DNA of 64,000 nt from assembly GCF_963691925.1 (NCBI RefSeq), contig NC_084971.1, positions 4,309,003 to 4,373,002 of the forward strand. Reading direction: 5' to 3'. Source of the DNA: Scomber scombrus (lineage: Eukaryota > Chordata > Actinopteri > Scombriformes > Scombridae). Below the pieces are notes generated by a model, which was given only the letters and a program-made list of their open reading frames with translations, made no database searches and had not been told where the DNA came from. The translations under genes were made by a program, and so were the position numbers. Below, piece after piece: positions 37,636-50,689 of this stretch (positions are counted from its first letter, which is position 1; every line of letters starts with the position of its first letter).

Positions 37636-39437
37636 TGCAGTGTTAGGATTTACTCTGACAGGAAGGTAAGAAGATAGCTACTGCAGGACTAACACAACCA
37701 TACAGCTTTCACCTCAAACAACACCAAATTGATGAAAACTGACTTGAGATGATGGTGATAACATTTCTGCATTCTCCACTCATTACTAAAACAAATCGTC
37801 TGATCAACTAGGAAGACATTTAAGAGGTCTACATCCAGTGCCTCCATGGTGCTGTACATAGTCTGCTGATCTGCACTGAACTCTTGACCTCTTTCACTCA
37901 ATTAATTCAAAGCCCGTATGATAAAGCAGCAGTCATAATGATGGGTCATTTTACTATGTTCGTGCATCCTGCAAAGCCACATGAAGAGCAAACACATTAA
38001 TTAGTGGAAGGAAAGATGGAAACAGCACTTGTTCTTTGTCTGTCTGTCTACTCTGGTAATCTAATTCACTGCCACTCAGTCTCTCCATCTTATGTCTGTT
38101 CCTTTGCTTCCTCTCTTCACCCTCTTATCTCTCCATCGTTCCTTCCATCCGCCCTCCGCCCTCTCTCCCTTTGTGTGCTTCTGCTACTTGTCATTTCCTC
38201 TCCGTTTTGATTTCCCTCCACTCTCTTCTCTGTCTTTCATTCATCCCACTGAGCACCACCCTACTCCTGTTGACCTCCTAATTGAAATATCAGCTACGGG
38301 AAGGCACAAAGGGAAATGTTATTTCGAGGTAATTTCAGCGGGGCCAGGCTGCGCCTGTCTGTTCCTCTCCAGCGAGCTGAGCTGTCAGTGGAATTAGGTT
38401 ACAGACCACGCAGAGATAATGAGATGTAAGATACGACAGGAAGCAGGAAGAGGGAGATCAGGAATAAGAGGTGACGATGTGTGCAAACACAAAGACACCA
38501 CATCTAATGGGGAGATGGGGTCCACTGACAGAGGATGAGGGAGAGTGTGTACCTATGTGTGGTTGTAAGCGCCACACTTCCTAAGAAATTCACTAGAGTC
38601 CTTTGGTTAAGAAAAAGCCAAATGTGATACAACCCACAGGCTTGACGGAAAAAACAGCGTTATCGAAACCAAATATGGTAGTTTTGGCATCATTCCTATC
38701 AATAATAAGACCATTTTAATTGCCTAATTGTACCTGCATTAGTGGCACCCCTGATGGGCTTTGTTCCAAAATCTCTGCAGCTGAGACCCTTAGTTGCCTC
38801 AGAACATGTCACAAATAAGCGGCTCAAAATGCTCGTTATTTCAATAAAGTTCTCTACCATGAAACAACAAGATGACAGATAGGCAGAAAAGCTACTCTGA
38901 CATCAGCTGCGCCTGTTATGGCAGGTAGATTAACTTGAGTCAGTGGACAGGGGAGAGACTAGCCCAGAGCCACCGTCAGAAGGTTCTGTAGCCTGCTTTT
39001 TGCTGAATCTAGTCTACACTCACAAAATCCATAAAAAGCTGTGACAGACCAACAGCTGTTTCTGTTTTTTTATCATATAAATAGTTAAACAGACCTCTGC
39101 CGTGCCATGTATGTCTTATTTTATTTATTCTCCCTCAAAATATGGAGTTGAAAGTAGTTGTTTGATATCCGACTGCACACAAAATTAAACTTATGTATAT
39201 CTGAAAAATGAAGAAATGCAAAAGAAAACAATAAGGACTCGGAACTGTAAAAACATTTAAATCCATCAGTTTGTTATTTTACCACTAAGACACACAATTA
39301 TAAGAGATTTCACAATTACAGATGCTGGTAATATCTAGAGAGGTTGTGTGAGTGTGTGCAAGGGGAAGAAATCCATGAAAGGAATGAGAGCAGCAAATAA
39401 CAGTGGCAGCTGTGCACGAGCTGTCATCATTTTAGCA

Positions 39438-39563
<126 letters not shown>

Positions 39564-40295
39564 CTTACAGAATGTGCACTTACAGCTCAATGAAGCGCGG
39601 AGGCTTGCGTGTCTTAATGAGAGACAGAGAATGTTTGTTGGATAATCCAGTGGCACTCTACTGCACAATTAACTATTGCACCACCCTTGTTCCATTACCA
39701 CACACTACTGCAGATCAACTGTGTAAATGCACCAAAGAGTTTCATAAGCATCTCTGTGCATGCATGTGTGCATACTTGTGTGTTTGCACGTTATTTATCT
39801 CTATTGGATTTCCCTTGGTTTAAAAGCAGAGAAGGGGGCTTATGACAGTGATGAAACGCTCCATCTCAGCAGTCAGACTAAACATTAAGGAGGAAAGGGT
39901 CACAAAAAAATGAGGCTCCTGCAAGAGTTGCAGCCTCCCGGGGGAGTTGAAAGGAATTTTCTGTGGTGCCAAAATATTGCAAACCCTTTGGCTGCGGTCT
40001 GGTACCATTTCACCATGGTGCTGCGACTGTGGTCTTCAAGGTTCCTAATGTGTGACTGGAAGTGTGTTTGTGAGTGTGTGTGTGTTTAGAAGTAAGTTCT
40101 CTATGCTGCTTTCAGTCTTAGATTGAGATGTGAGCAAAGAAAAAAAAACAAAAAAACAGCCATAACCCATTATTCGGAAATCATGGCCTCTTCCACGCAG
40201 ACGTTTCTCGAATAACAAGTCGGCCGGAATGACGTTTATGTCTTTCTGTATTTTATGAATCTAATAATGTTATGTTTGTCTGTGTCTGGGTTAAC

Positions 40296-40409
40296 CTTCT
40301 CCAGTCCTGGAAGTGCCCAGATCCAAGTCGTCTCGAGTTCCATTCTGGGAGTCCAGGTATGTGGCCGGCACCCAGCCCTGCTCCTCTGCTGTGCTGACAA
40401 ACCACCAAC
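40296..40409 (-). CDS. sh3pxd2a: sh3pxd2a exon: second half of SH3-1
   Basis: This 114-nt exon encodes WWFVSTAEEQGWVPATYLDS, followed by QNGTRDDLDLGTSRTGE. It completes the first SH3 domain. The acceptor is TTTCTCTCTAG. The donor is GAAG/GTTAAC, a weaker match to the donor consensus than its neighbours. The first two bases finish the Gly codon begun in the upstream exon, and the last base begins the Val codon of the 84-nt exon. The match to mammalian Tks5 is nearly residue for residue through TYL. Confidence 0.96.
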
Positions 40410-41039
40410 CTAGAGAGAAAGAGATAGAAGAAAGAGAGATGGAAAAAGACAGAGATGAACATTAGTTTTGCTAACAAGGCCTCCAGGATGGCAGGGAGTA
40501 TCCTTCCCACATGATGATTTACACCAAACTCTGGAAATTCCACATCATTGTTGCCCCATCATTCAACTGTAGCACAATTTAATGTGACTATGTATGAACC
40601 AGCATTATCAGTATAGCACATTCAGCTTGGGTATAAGTGGTGATATGTTTGGATTGTCTTTGACAGCATGACAGAAAGATCTGAGGGAGGATCATGGCGG
40701 TTAGAAGTTTCACCTACTTGGAAAGCTCTTTTCATTACTAAACCAGACACTGAAAGAGACTGAGGACACTAGAGAGAGGACAGTTGGAGTGGAGCTTGAA
40801 ACAAAACAGATCAACACAGGTTCAGAAAACACTTGTTCTGTTCAAGATGAATCTGGTGAGACCCGTAAGTGCTTTTCGGCGATTGAATCACTGCTGCTGT
40901 TCAGGGCAGACTTCCCAAAAATCCTCAACTTCAGTGGTTGAAAGTACGGCAAATCGAAGTTATTACGGTACTAAAAAGGGAAAATAATGGTAGCCAAGCT
41001 AGTGCTGTGAGGTTATACAGTGGAGCTTTGAATAAACCC

Positions 41040-41480
41040 TGATGTTTAGCAGGTAATGTTTACCATGTTCACCATCTTAGTTATGCATGTTAGGATAGTA
41101 ACATTTTCTTATTAGCTATAAACTTATACTACAGCTGAGGTTGCCATAGTGTTGCAGGTATTTGTCCATAACCTGAAGTATTTTGACGCAATGATGGTGC
41201 TAGAGGAATAGTCAGAGAATCATCAAAGTCAGTAAGATTATATGTGAGGAAATAAATATGAATGTCTGTACCAAAATGTGTGCCTATCCATTGAGCAGAT
41301 GGGGATACATTTCACTGATGAAAAGTCAGGAAAACAAAGTCCTCAGAATTCATTCTCTGAGGACTATGAAAATCTGTACGAAATGGCGATTCATCACATA
41401 GTTGCAACATCACAGTCTGGACCAAAGTGGTGGACCGAAATCAGACAGACTGACCAACATTGCCCTAGAGCCAACTGGCG
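41040..41480 (+). repeat. dispersed repeat family A, copy 1
   Basis: It begins near GATGTTTAGCAGGTAATGTT and TACCATGTTCACCATCTTAG, continues with GATGGTGCTAGAGGAATAGT and ends in TCTGGACCAAAGTGGTGGAC and CAACATTGCCCTAGAGCC. The same ordered words occur at 61400-61740 and 63585-63905, all on the plus strand. I recognise this as an abundant teleost interspersed repeat without naming its class. Confidence 0.7.
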
Positions 41481-42984
41481 ACTTGGAGAAATACCACAAC
41501 ATGTTGACTTACTGCCATTATATATTTTCAAGGTATTCTCAAAGTACATTGTTCATTAATGACACATTATTGCTTTGTAAAACAACCAAAGAGCTATTAG
41601 TAGTTTGGGAAGTTGCTGGACTGTGGACATTTTCCATGTCTATTCTTTGTTTCTTTACCCAAATCTGATTAATTGTGTCTGTAGGGAGTCTGGTGGAGCT
41701 GGAAAAGTTGAGTAATTGATTGAATATAATGGTTTCATGTTATGATGTTGCTATGCATTTTAATTAAACTTCACTTTCTTTACCCATACCCTGACCTAAG
41801 TTGTAGGGGGAGGGACCATGCAATGACTATTTTTGCCTAATGAGAAGTTTGTGGTCACATCTATGCTATTCTGTTACACTACTCACTGCACTGACTTGAC
41901 ACAATTACAGAAACACGTCACTTTGGGCGGCGACCAAACCCAAAAGAACCGGGGGGTGAGTCGTTTTTACATCGATCATGTTTTGACAACTAGTGTGTGT
42001 CATTCTTTAGTGAAGGGTGCCTTTACAAAATTCAGAGGCGTGCCCAGTAGTTTGGGATCATAGTGTATCCGGTGTTGAAAGAAGCTGAGCCTGTCATTTG
42101 TATTCACATGGTGAGAGGTAGCTTCATTAGTGTAGTTACTAGAAGCCATTGAATGAAACAATCTTTCACCATGTACAGTACAAGCTGGCATGACAGCTCG
42201 TCCTAACCAGCAAAAGAGTGAGATTGTTTCTCACAGCACTAATATTTTACTGCGTAAGGTTGATAAAAGAAGAGCATCTTTGGAGGGCACTGTAGCTCTA
42301 CTAGAAAATTAAGTGGTTCAATGCCTGTGTGCTATGTGTTTGCTACACACACCCTGAATGTCATGACCATCCCAGGTGATTAAACTGGAGACCAGCTGGT
42401 CCTTTTTCCACTGTGACTGAATGTGTAAGTACAGTAGGAGTGACAGAATAAGTGAGATGGGTGGGGATGGACCGAAAAATAGAACAAAAATGGCAACAAG
42501 CTACTTTTTTCACTCTCCATAACGAGTCCAACAATTAGGTCATCACACTGCTCCGATGTATTTAAAGCCATATGGCTCTGCTCTCTGGTGTGGCTGGAGA
42601 AGCCTGGGTGAATCAACCCATCACGCCCTTTTTTATTACCCGGCAAGACACCAATCAAATTAACACATATTATGAATGATGTGGAAAATATGCCGGTAAC
42701 ATAAAGCTGTATCTCAGGGAAAGTTACAGTAATGGTAGCATGGAGAAAGTGTTATACATAAAGCAGCCACAGTATAAGTTATTACTGTGTATATGTGTAT
42801 ATATAGAGAGAGTCTCAAAGAATACAGAATGCTATTTTCAGACAAGTGCATGTCATGCAGTAGCAACTAAAAGACTGCTTGTATCAGCTGTAAATAGTCA
42901 AGCAACATTTATTTCAAGACAATGTTAATTTCCATCCATTGATAAACAATACTTAATACATTTTGATCACTGTTGAGAGGCTGT

Positions 42985-43200
42985 ATTAGCCACATCCATT
43001 GTAACAGCAGGATAATCCATTGATTATTGAATAACTTATTAATAGTTTAGTCTATGAATGTCAGAAAATAGTGAAAATCATTAAAGAAAAAAACAAAACA
43101 AAAGTTGACAGTAAAATGGAGATTTAAGCTCCAGACAAAGATAAGTGGACCTGATTGCTCAAAGATAATAAAAAAAAATAACTTAAAAGCTAATAACTAA
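42985..43200. repeat. AT-rich dispersed element fragment
   Basis: TTGATTATTGAATAACTTAT and TTTAGTCTATGAATGTCAGA then AAATAGTGAAAAT are words typical of a common fish repeat rich in ATTAAT/ATTGAT; a related fragment lies at 57830-58060. Confidence 0.4.
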
Positions 43201-45635
43201 AAAGCTTTTTCCTGTACATTTCTGGACAATTTTTTTGCATGATATGTGAAATTCAAAAATACCCACCTACTCCCTTTTTACAGGAAATTGGAACATATTT
43301 GAGGAGCATTTACAGCTACAGTAGCACTACAGAAAGCTGAATGCTCCTCGCAGAAAAGCAGTGCAGAGCCTCGTTTATGCCAGACTATATAACAACAACA
43401 ACAACCACACTGACAGCCATTAAAATGTTATTGGGTTGAAAATTGACAGACTGCCCAGCCCCCCTGCATATGGTCTCTCCCCTCCTCACAAGCACAATGA
43501 GGCCTGAGCCACCCTGAACTGACAGTTCATGTGCAGCATAAATAGTGAAATACTGTCTCCGCTGAATTTCCCCACAGCGGGTCGTGTCTCGCAGTCAACA
43601 CAGGAGTTAATTCAACCTGAGGGCCCGCAGACACACGGGGGCTACGCACAGTAGCTACAGTGTAGCCCATCCAGCCTGAATTTCCTCACCATCGTGCTAG
43701 TTTTCTGTGGACTTTCTGTACCCGCCTGTTTTTGGACTCCTGCGGAGACATTACAGAGCTGCTTGGCTTTAGGAGAGGTCAGCATAGTTCAGTTTGGACC
43801 TGTCAGGATTCATTTACGACCCCGGTTTGGCCATTACTAAAGGAGGTAGTGGTTTTATGAGAAATTGTATTTGACATCCCAACAGTTACACTATGCTAAT
43901 TAAATCTTACACTATAGCTCCTGGTTTGTGAAGACCGATGTTATAATGAACAGCTCTTGCCACAGTTAGGAGCTGTAAAGTCAGGAGGGGCAGTAAAGCT
44001 TTGGTATCAAGAGGGCTTTCATGTTGGAGGGTGTGCATCAGTCTAAAGGTTACAGAGGTTGGCTGTGACCACACAATGGCTTTAAAACTTTGAATACAGG
44101 AATTTATGTGTGTGTGTGTGTTTATACGTGAACTAGCCTTGCCAGCGTCAGGCTGCTCTTTTAGAACCACTAGTCAAGAGTTTATGTTTTGATTCCTGGA
44201 GGTTTCAATTATACTTTCTGTTTTGCTGTAGTGTGAAAGGTCCGCCCAAGCAGTAAGAATAGCTGCGTCCATATGAAACACATTAAGGGCTTTCATAGGC
44301 TGATTCATTGCAACTAGTTGAAAAGCTCAAGAAGAATTGGAGCCACCTGCACGCAGGAGAGCACTACATCTGCACAGAGACGAATGCGGCAGCCCTTCCT
44401 CTCCTCAGCCCACCTGGTACATGGTGTGGAAAAACAGGATAATAAATCTGTGCTGATATAGGCTTGAGGTGACTGTTTGCCATCAACAGTGGCAAGTGTG
44501 AGCTTCCCAGCTGCAGTATTTCATCTTACCTTCAGTCCTAAGAATATTGCTAATAAGTCACAATCTAGACGTTAAAAAGTGAACATAAGACAGAAGATAT
44601 GTAGACTGTAAGAAACACGACAGCGACTCTACAATCGTGTTTTTTTAAAGGAATCCCAAAGTGGTGGCAGTTAAAACGCCTGCTAATTTTAGAAGACATG
44701 CATCTTCATACTTAACCCTGCAGATATTCTAAATCAGGGATAATGTGATTTCATCTGTTTGGTCGAACCGTTTCATCGGTTTTAAAATTGCTGCAGCAGC
44801 ACTGTCCAAAATGAAGACATTGTGGAAAGTTGTGAATGATGCCAGAAAGATGAGGGTTACAGAAGTCCAAATGTGGAGAATTAAAAGTATGAATGGCTTT
44901 CTCCAGACCACTAACAAGTAAAAAAAGAATTGGATCAGTTCTTATAAGTTGTACTTGATTGAGGAAAGACAGACTTACATGAGTCTTTTTAGCCTAAATG
45001 TTGATCAAAGCTGTCGTCAGAATGAAAGATTATTCAATAAGTGTTTCTTCGGAGGAAGATAATTACTAATCATGCAGAAGAAGATATAATATGTATTTTG
45101 GGTGGAGTAGTTTGTACACAGCATACAATAGAGTTTGCAGGGAATTTTATGTGAAGAAAAATGAACAATATCACTTGGCTATCCTGAAGCTGGCAGATCG
45201 TTCTGGGTTTTCTATCTTTTCACATATGCACACAGAAACAAAACAACCCGAAAAGCCAGAAAACAGCCGAGCAGCCTCTCTGTATTACTCACACACGCCA
45301 AGCTTCGGGCTCCATCATGTGCACACATGGTAGTGCAAGGCAAAGTTTTGACAGGACCCAGTTCCCCTATAAATCCAGCTCTGGAGAAAGTGAGCACAGT
45401 AAAAAGCAGATAAATGAGGACCAGAAAAACTGCTGGCCCCCCTCAAATGTGAACGTACACTCCACTCTCACAGAGGGTAGAATAGAAAGAAAGAAAACAA
45501 CAGGGAGGTGCAGATGTTGATATAAAAGACAGAGACGGATATAGTGAAATAGATAGGATAGCACTCACTCTCTCAGTGTAAAAGCCAGTTGGCTGAGTGG
45601 CAATCCTGGGCCCTGAGAAAAGTGGGCTGACCCTA

Positions 45636-45637
<2 letters not shown>

Positions 45638-45734
<97 letters not shown>

Positions 45735-45740
45735 TGTGTG
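45638..45740 (+). repeat. (TG)n microsatellite
   Basis: An almost pure TG run of about 100 bp, with one TTTG near the right end. Confidence 0.97.
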
Positions 45741-48700
45741 AAGCCTGGAGACGGATGACAGTTTTCACAGAAAATCTGGCCCCTAAGAGAAGATGTGGGC
45801 CAAAGACTGGCAGAAGATTGGAGAAAACTTACTCAGAGTCAATTAAAGCAAAGCATAACTTGGCTCAGGAAATGCAAAGAATGATGCATTAACTGACCAA
45901 TGAAGTTGAGTGAGGGCGTGGCTGAATATACTCACTTGCAAGGAGAATGACTATATGGACAGTAACGGATATTTCCATGACATTTTTGTTCTGTTTGTAG
46001 AAAGGCCTATAGGCTTGAACTTGAGCCAAACTAGCTCTTACGATGTATCATCAGAAGACGTCTCAAGGCAAGAGTGTTTATGGCTGTTCTGTCCAGCCAC
46101 AGTCGAGGACAGGGTGATCAACCTGCTGCCTTAGAGACGCAAGATGCTATAGTTGTTCAAATGAGGATATCATGCACATTTTTGCACAGTACCAAATATG
46201 AGTACTACTTCAAAAAGCAAGCTGATGCCTAAAGGCAGCACTCAGACCTCCTTGTTCTTTTTACACTGTGCTGAAACAGTGAAAATAAATTTTAAAAAAA
46301 AGGTTGTTCAGGAAGACAAATTGAACCTGTCAACGTTTTGCATAGTACAATACAACATCATTTGACAACACCTTGTAACGGCCAATCAAATATGTGCAAG
46401 CGCATCTTACTACTAGATTACTTTTCATCACATGCTTAGAGAGACAGTGTAACTGTCATCGTGAGAACTTAATAAAGCTTTAAGTGTCTTCCTCATAGCA
46501 TTATTAACCTTCAACTCATGGATCAACTACTCAAACAGGCGTTCTTGGAGTGTATTTCATCTTGCATGAATAAACATGCCACGACCAACGTAGCCCTTGT
46601 TGTTTTTTAACACAGTGCTGTTAAATTTCCCACTAAGCAAGGTGATATGGCTTGGTTGCTTTGTCTGCTGCTTCATTTTTCTGTCTCTTCATTGGTCAAG
46701 GCCAAAATATCTCAACAACTACCAGCCAAACTGTCAAGAAACAAGACAGATACTCATAGCCCCCAGAGGATAAACCCTCTCTCTTAACAACATGGCATTA
46801 GCCCCAACACTTGGACATGAAAGTATTAAAAGTCATAGCTTTTAAAAGAAATGTCATGGTCAGATTGTCACAGTATTTACTGAACACATTCATGCTCCTA
46901 AAAGGATCAACACTTTCAATTTGGGACACATCAGCTTCCCTCTACTGCTACTTAAACTTAACACATTGCACACAAAGTATCTGTTTATGTGACAGGCATA
47001 TTCTCCTGACCTTTGCTGAATATATTCATTCTCCTAAGAGGATACACCCTAGCCTTTACATGATTGAAAGAAAAAAAATGCTGGTATTTTGTTCATTCTG
47101 CACAGAACCTTTAAAGTGAAGGATGTAATAAATATCCTCCAGGAACTGATAACAATCCCTTTTCATGTAAGAAAAATACAGACGGTATGTATATGTCTTG
47201 AAGATGAAAGAAATCTTGAACTGTTGCTCTCCAGACTTCCAACATTTGTTTATGATAATATACGGTTGATTATAATATATGGTTTACTATCATCATGCTC
47301 ATCAGGGAGTCCGATGAGACTTTAAACAGTGTACCTTGGAGGCTGTTGAATTTGTGACCCTTATATAACGGCAAACATATCATTTTTTTCTCTTAGACAT
47401 GACACATCACCACACATGTACATATATATGCTCTGACATGAAAAAACAAGAGTCACGCTGGCCAAAGCCAGTTGGTGGGGTGGGCGGGTTGGGTAGCAGT
47501 GGCAGCTGTGAAAATGAAACAGCACAGAGCAGAGACAAATAAAAGGTGTCCAGGTAATGACGTGCATACTGTGGAGCCATCTGTACATACAGCAGAACAG
47601 AGGGGGTTGACTGTTGTTTTAACAGGTTGAAATCATCATACCTTGTTATTCGTGGCTGGGTCCACTGTGTATGAGTGTGTTTGAGTGAGTCACACTGATG
47701 AGCAAAACAATCCCACAGCTCTGTGAGTCCTCTCGACTTCAACCGGCGTTTTAATGCTTGCCGTTAAATAAGTTGAGAACACGGGTGCTCATTTCCTGCT
47801 ACAGTAGGTGTCAAGTCCTTATAAATGTCCAAGCGTCTGGTGAAGTGGAGCCTGACCTACTTCTTTACCTAAAGCATACACTAATATAGAAGCGGTCCGA
47901 CAATCCTGGTTTTTTCTTCTTAATTGATTTACACACTCTTGCTGGTTTGTCTGACATAACAGACTCAACCGAGCTTGTTTTGGAGGATTTATGAGGCGCT
48001 CAACAACTAATGACTAATATTCAGAAAGGTTATGCAGCAACACCTGCTGCCTCCCACACTTGTACACACACACACAGCACAAAATATGAATATGTAAGAC
48101 AGTAGAGGGAATGTAATTAGCATTTCTTACAGAACTGAGCTCTAATTGGAGTTTCTAGCTACACCGTGTCTTGGCAGGCAATAATTGCCTGCTTTCTCCC
48201 ACAGAGGGAAAGTGGAGGTCACAGTGAGCACAGTAACTGAGCAGAGCATGCTTATCATTGACAGTCATAGGCCTGGCCCCCTTGGGAGACATCTGGAGGA
48301 ATGGGAGAAACATGAAGTGATGCGAGATCTGAAAAGAAAGGGCGATATAAATATAAGACGGAGGTGGGGAGGAGAGCGAGAGAGAGTGAGGGGCAGAAAC
48401 AGATTAAAAGAGCGGCGTGGGGCAAGTCGGAGATAGACAAAGGAGGGAGAGCCAGCAGATGTTTGGCTGGGGCTTCAAAGCTGTAGTATTCCACGCTTAT
48501 TCCCTGTCCAAGAACAACACCGCACACTTTGCTTTCGGTTTCTCGTTTTGGGATCGCCGGTGCGGTCATCACAGAAGATTTGACGATGATGTCTGTTAGA
48601 CCCGGGCCCACACAGTGACTTTCATACTCGTTTCCCCCACTTTAAGCTCCTAATTAGGAACAGAGCCCTTGGAGAGCGGAGAGCGCTGTAACGCAGTGCT

Positions 48701-49452
48701 TTTTTTTTTTTTTGAATCGCCTGCTTATCTTTCTGCAGAGTAAGCAGAAGGGGAGATTCAAAGAATACGCTCAAAATAGCAGCACAACAATTGTTACTGC
48801 CTGTAACCAGCTGTGGAATCAGCCGCAGTATTAGCTAACATGAACTACACTGGCTTCATTAATGGGATTAAGTTTGCAACATTCTTCTGACCTAGATCAC
48901 CATCTAAAAATATGCTTTGGATCCATCCAGTAAATGTGTTAAAGATGATAAATGTTAGTGAAGTGACTGGATCGCACTGCCAGCTAAGAAGCAGGCACAA
49001 TCCCCAGCAGTTACATCTGTATTTTAACTCGGTTTAACCCGCTCTAAAGCCTTAAAATATAGCGTATCTCATGGGCAAAGTACAGCCGTGTATAAATGGG
49101 TTGCATCAAAAGAAATCCCTTACTTTGATACTTCACATAAAGTCTGTAAAGTAGTGAAGTTGGAAAAGTTATTTTAAGTTTTTAAAAGTTCTATAAGTCA
49201 GTTTTTTGTTCACTTTCTGCAATGATGAGAATTGTATTGGAATGAAACTCTCCTGGCTGAACCACCACTGCTAAGAGGATAAGAAAGTTGGGTTAGAGAA
49301 TACCTGGTGCTTTGATATAAAATGTAAAAAAAAAAGAAGTTATACATCCAAGTCTATGTACATTAAAACTTAAAGAGAGAAGTTAAATGTCTCCCATTGA
49401 GAATTTTTGTAAAGAACTTCTGCTTCCTGCACTATTGAAGATAAATATGACT

Positions 49453-49500
49453 TTATATATATATATATACATATATATTCATATATATTCATATATATTC
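49453..49500 (+). repeat. (TA)n and ATATATATTC short tandem repeat
   Basis: A TA run is followed by three copies of the 10-nt unit ATATATATTC. Confidence 0.9.
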
Positions 49501-50590
49501 AGAGGTTAAAATAAATTCACTTTTGGACTTCTTACTTCTTACTCAAATAACTTGTTCTCTCCCTTAAAAGTCTTAAAAGTACTGCATACTGAGAAACATG
49601 TTTTTTTTTTTAGATGTAAACTAAATTATATAACTGTACTTTTTGTTTTGTTTTCCCCCCTCCGCCCTCTCCTCCCCATTCTCAGCACCTTCTTCCAAAT
49701 TTTTAAGCATTTTTCAAAATGATGCAGTAGATTTAAGCTCAGACCTGGAGGTAAAATTACAATTTAATTTGAAAGTCAGGTGTTTTTTACTCTAGTCTTG
49801 TTGTCCTGTTTTTCTTTACGTCACCCCCATGCAGGAGTTAGGGTGGTGGGGATTGGGTATTCAAAGGCAAATGTACTTTAAATGTATTTAATATTTAGTC
49901 GGAGCTCTATTGCCTCGAATGAATAACTATTGTTATATTTATAAGACGGCAGCCTTTAGTATATTAATAGATTTTCCAGGGGACTCCCATGGGAGTAACG
50001 TAAAGGTTATCACGATGACTTATAAATGTCAACTTATGGGTAACAAAGCTTACAAACTGCACCTCCACCCACTTCACTACCCTCTGAGCGTGAGAAGTTT
50101 GAATGGACTAAAACTTCTTTTCTGCTATGAAAACTTGTCACTTTTCCAATGCACTTTAACTACTGTGAAACCAAGCTGACCACAGACTCTGTTCACCATG
50201 AAGAAGGAAACAAACTTTTTTTAGGGGTGAGCGTTCTGTACTCATGTGTGTAGTATCACTTTAAGACACTTCAAAGCTGGTCTTTGAGTTAAAAATAGGG
50301 TATATGAGGGGGCACCCAACCCCCTTTCGTGCTGTTTCTTCCTAGAAAGTCAGACCCAATTTCAAGGTTCTGGTCTTTATAGACACTCTAAGATGGAGGC
50401 ATTACAGCCCAGTTTGAAGCTCATGTTACCTGGTTGAAGTTTTATAAAATTGGGGTCTCTTTACTGAGGCAGACTTGTTACAAATGAAAGTGGATAGCCA
50501 GCGGTTGGGCTTTCAATATGTTCAAAATGTTGACTAAACATCACGCTCAGCAGGGTCAGGCTAAATCCCTGCATTGATCTTCCATATGGT

Positions 50591-50688
<98 letters not shown>
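50591..50688 (+). repeat. (GT)n microsatellite
   Basis: A pure GT run of about 97 bp. Confidence 0.97.
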
Positions 50689-50689
<1 letters not shown>

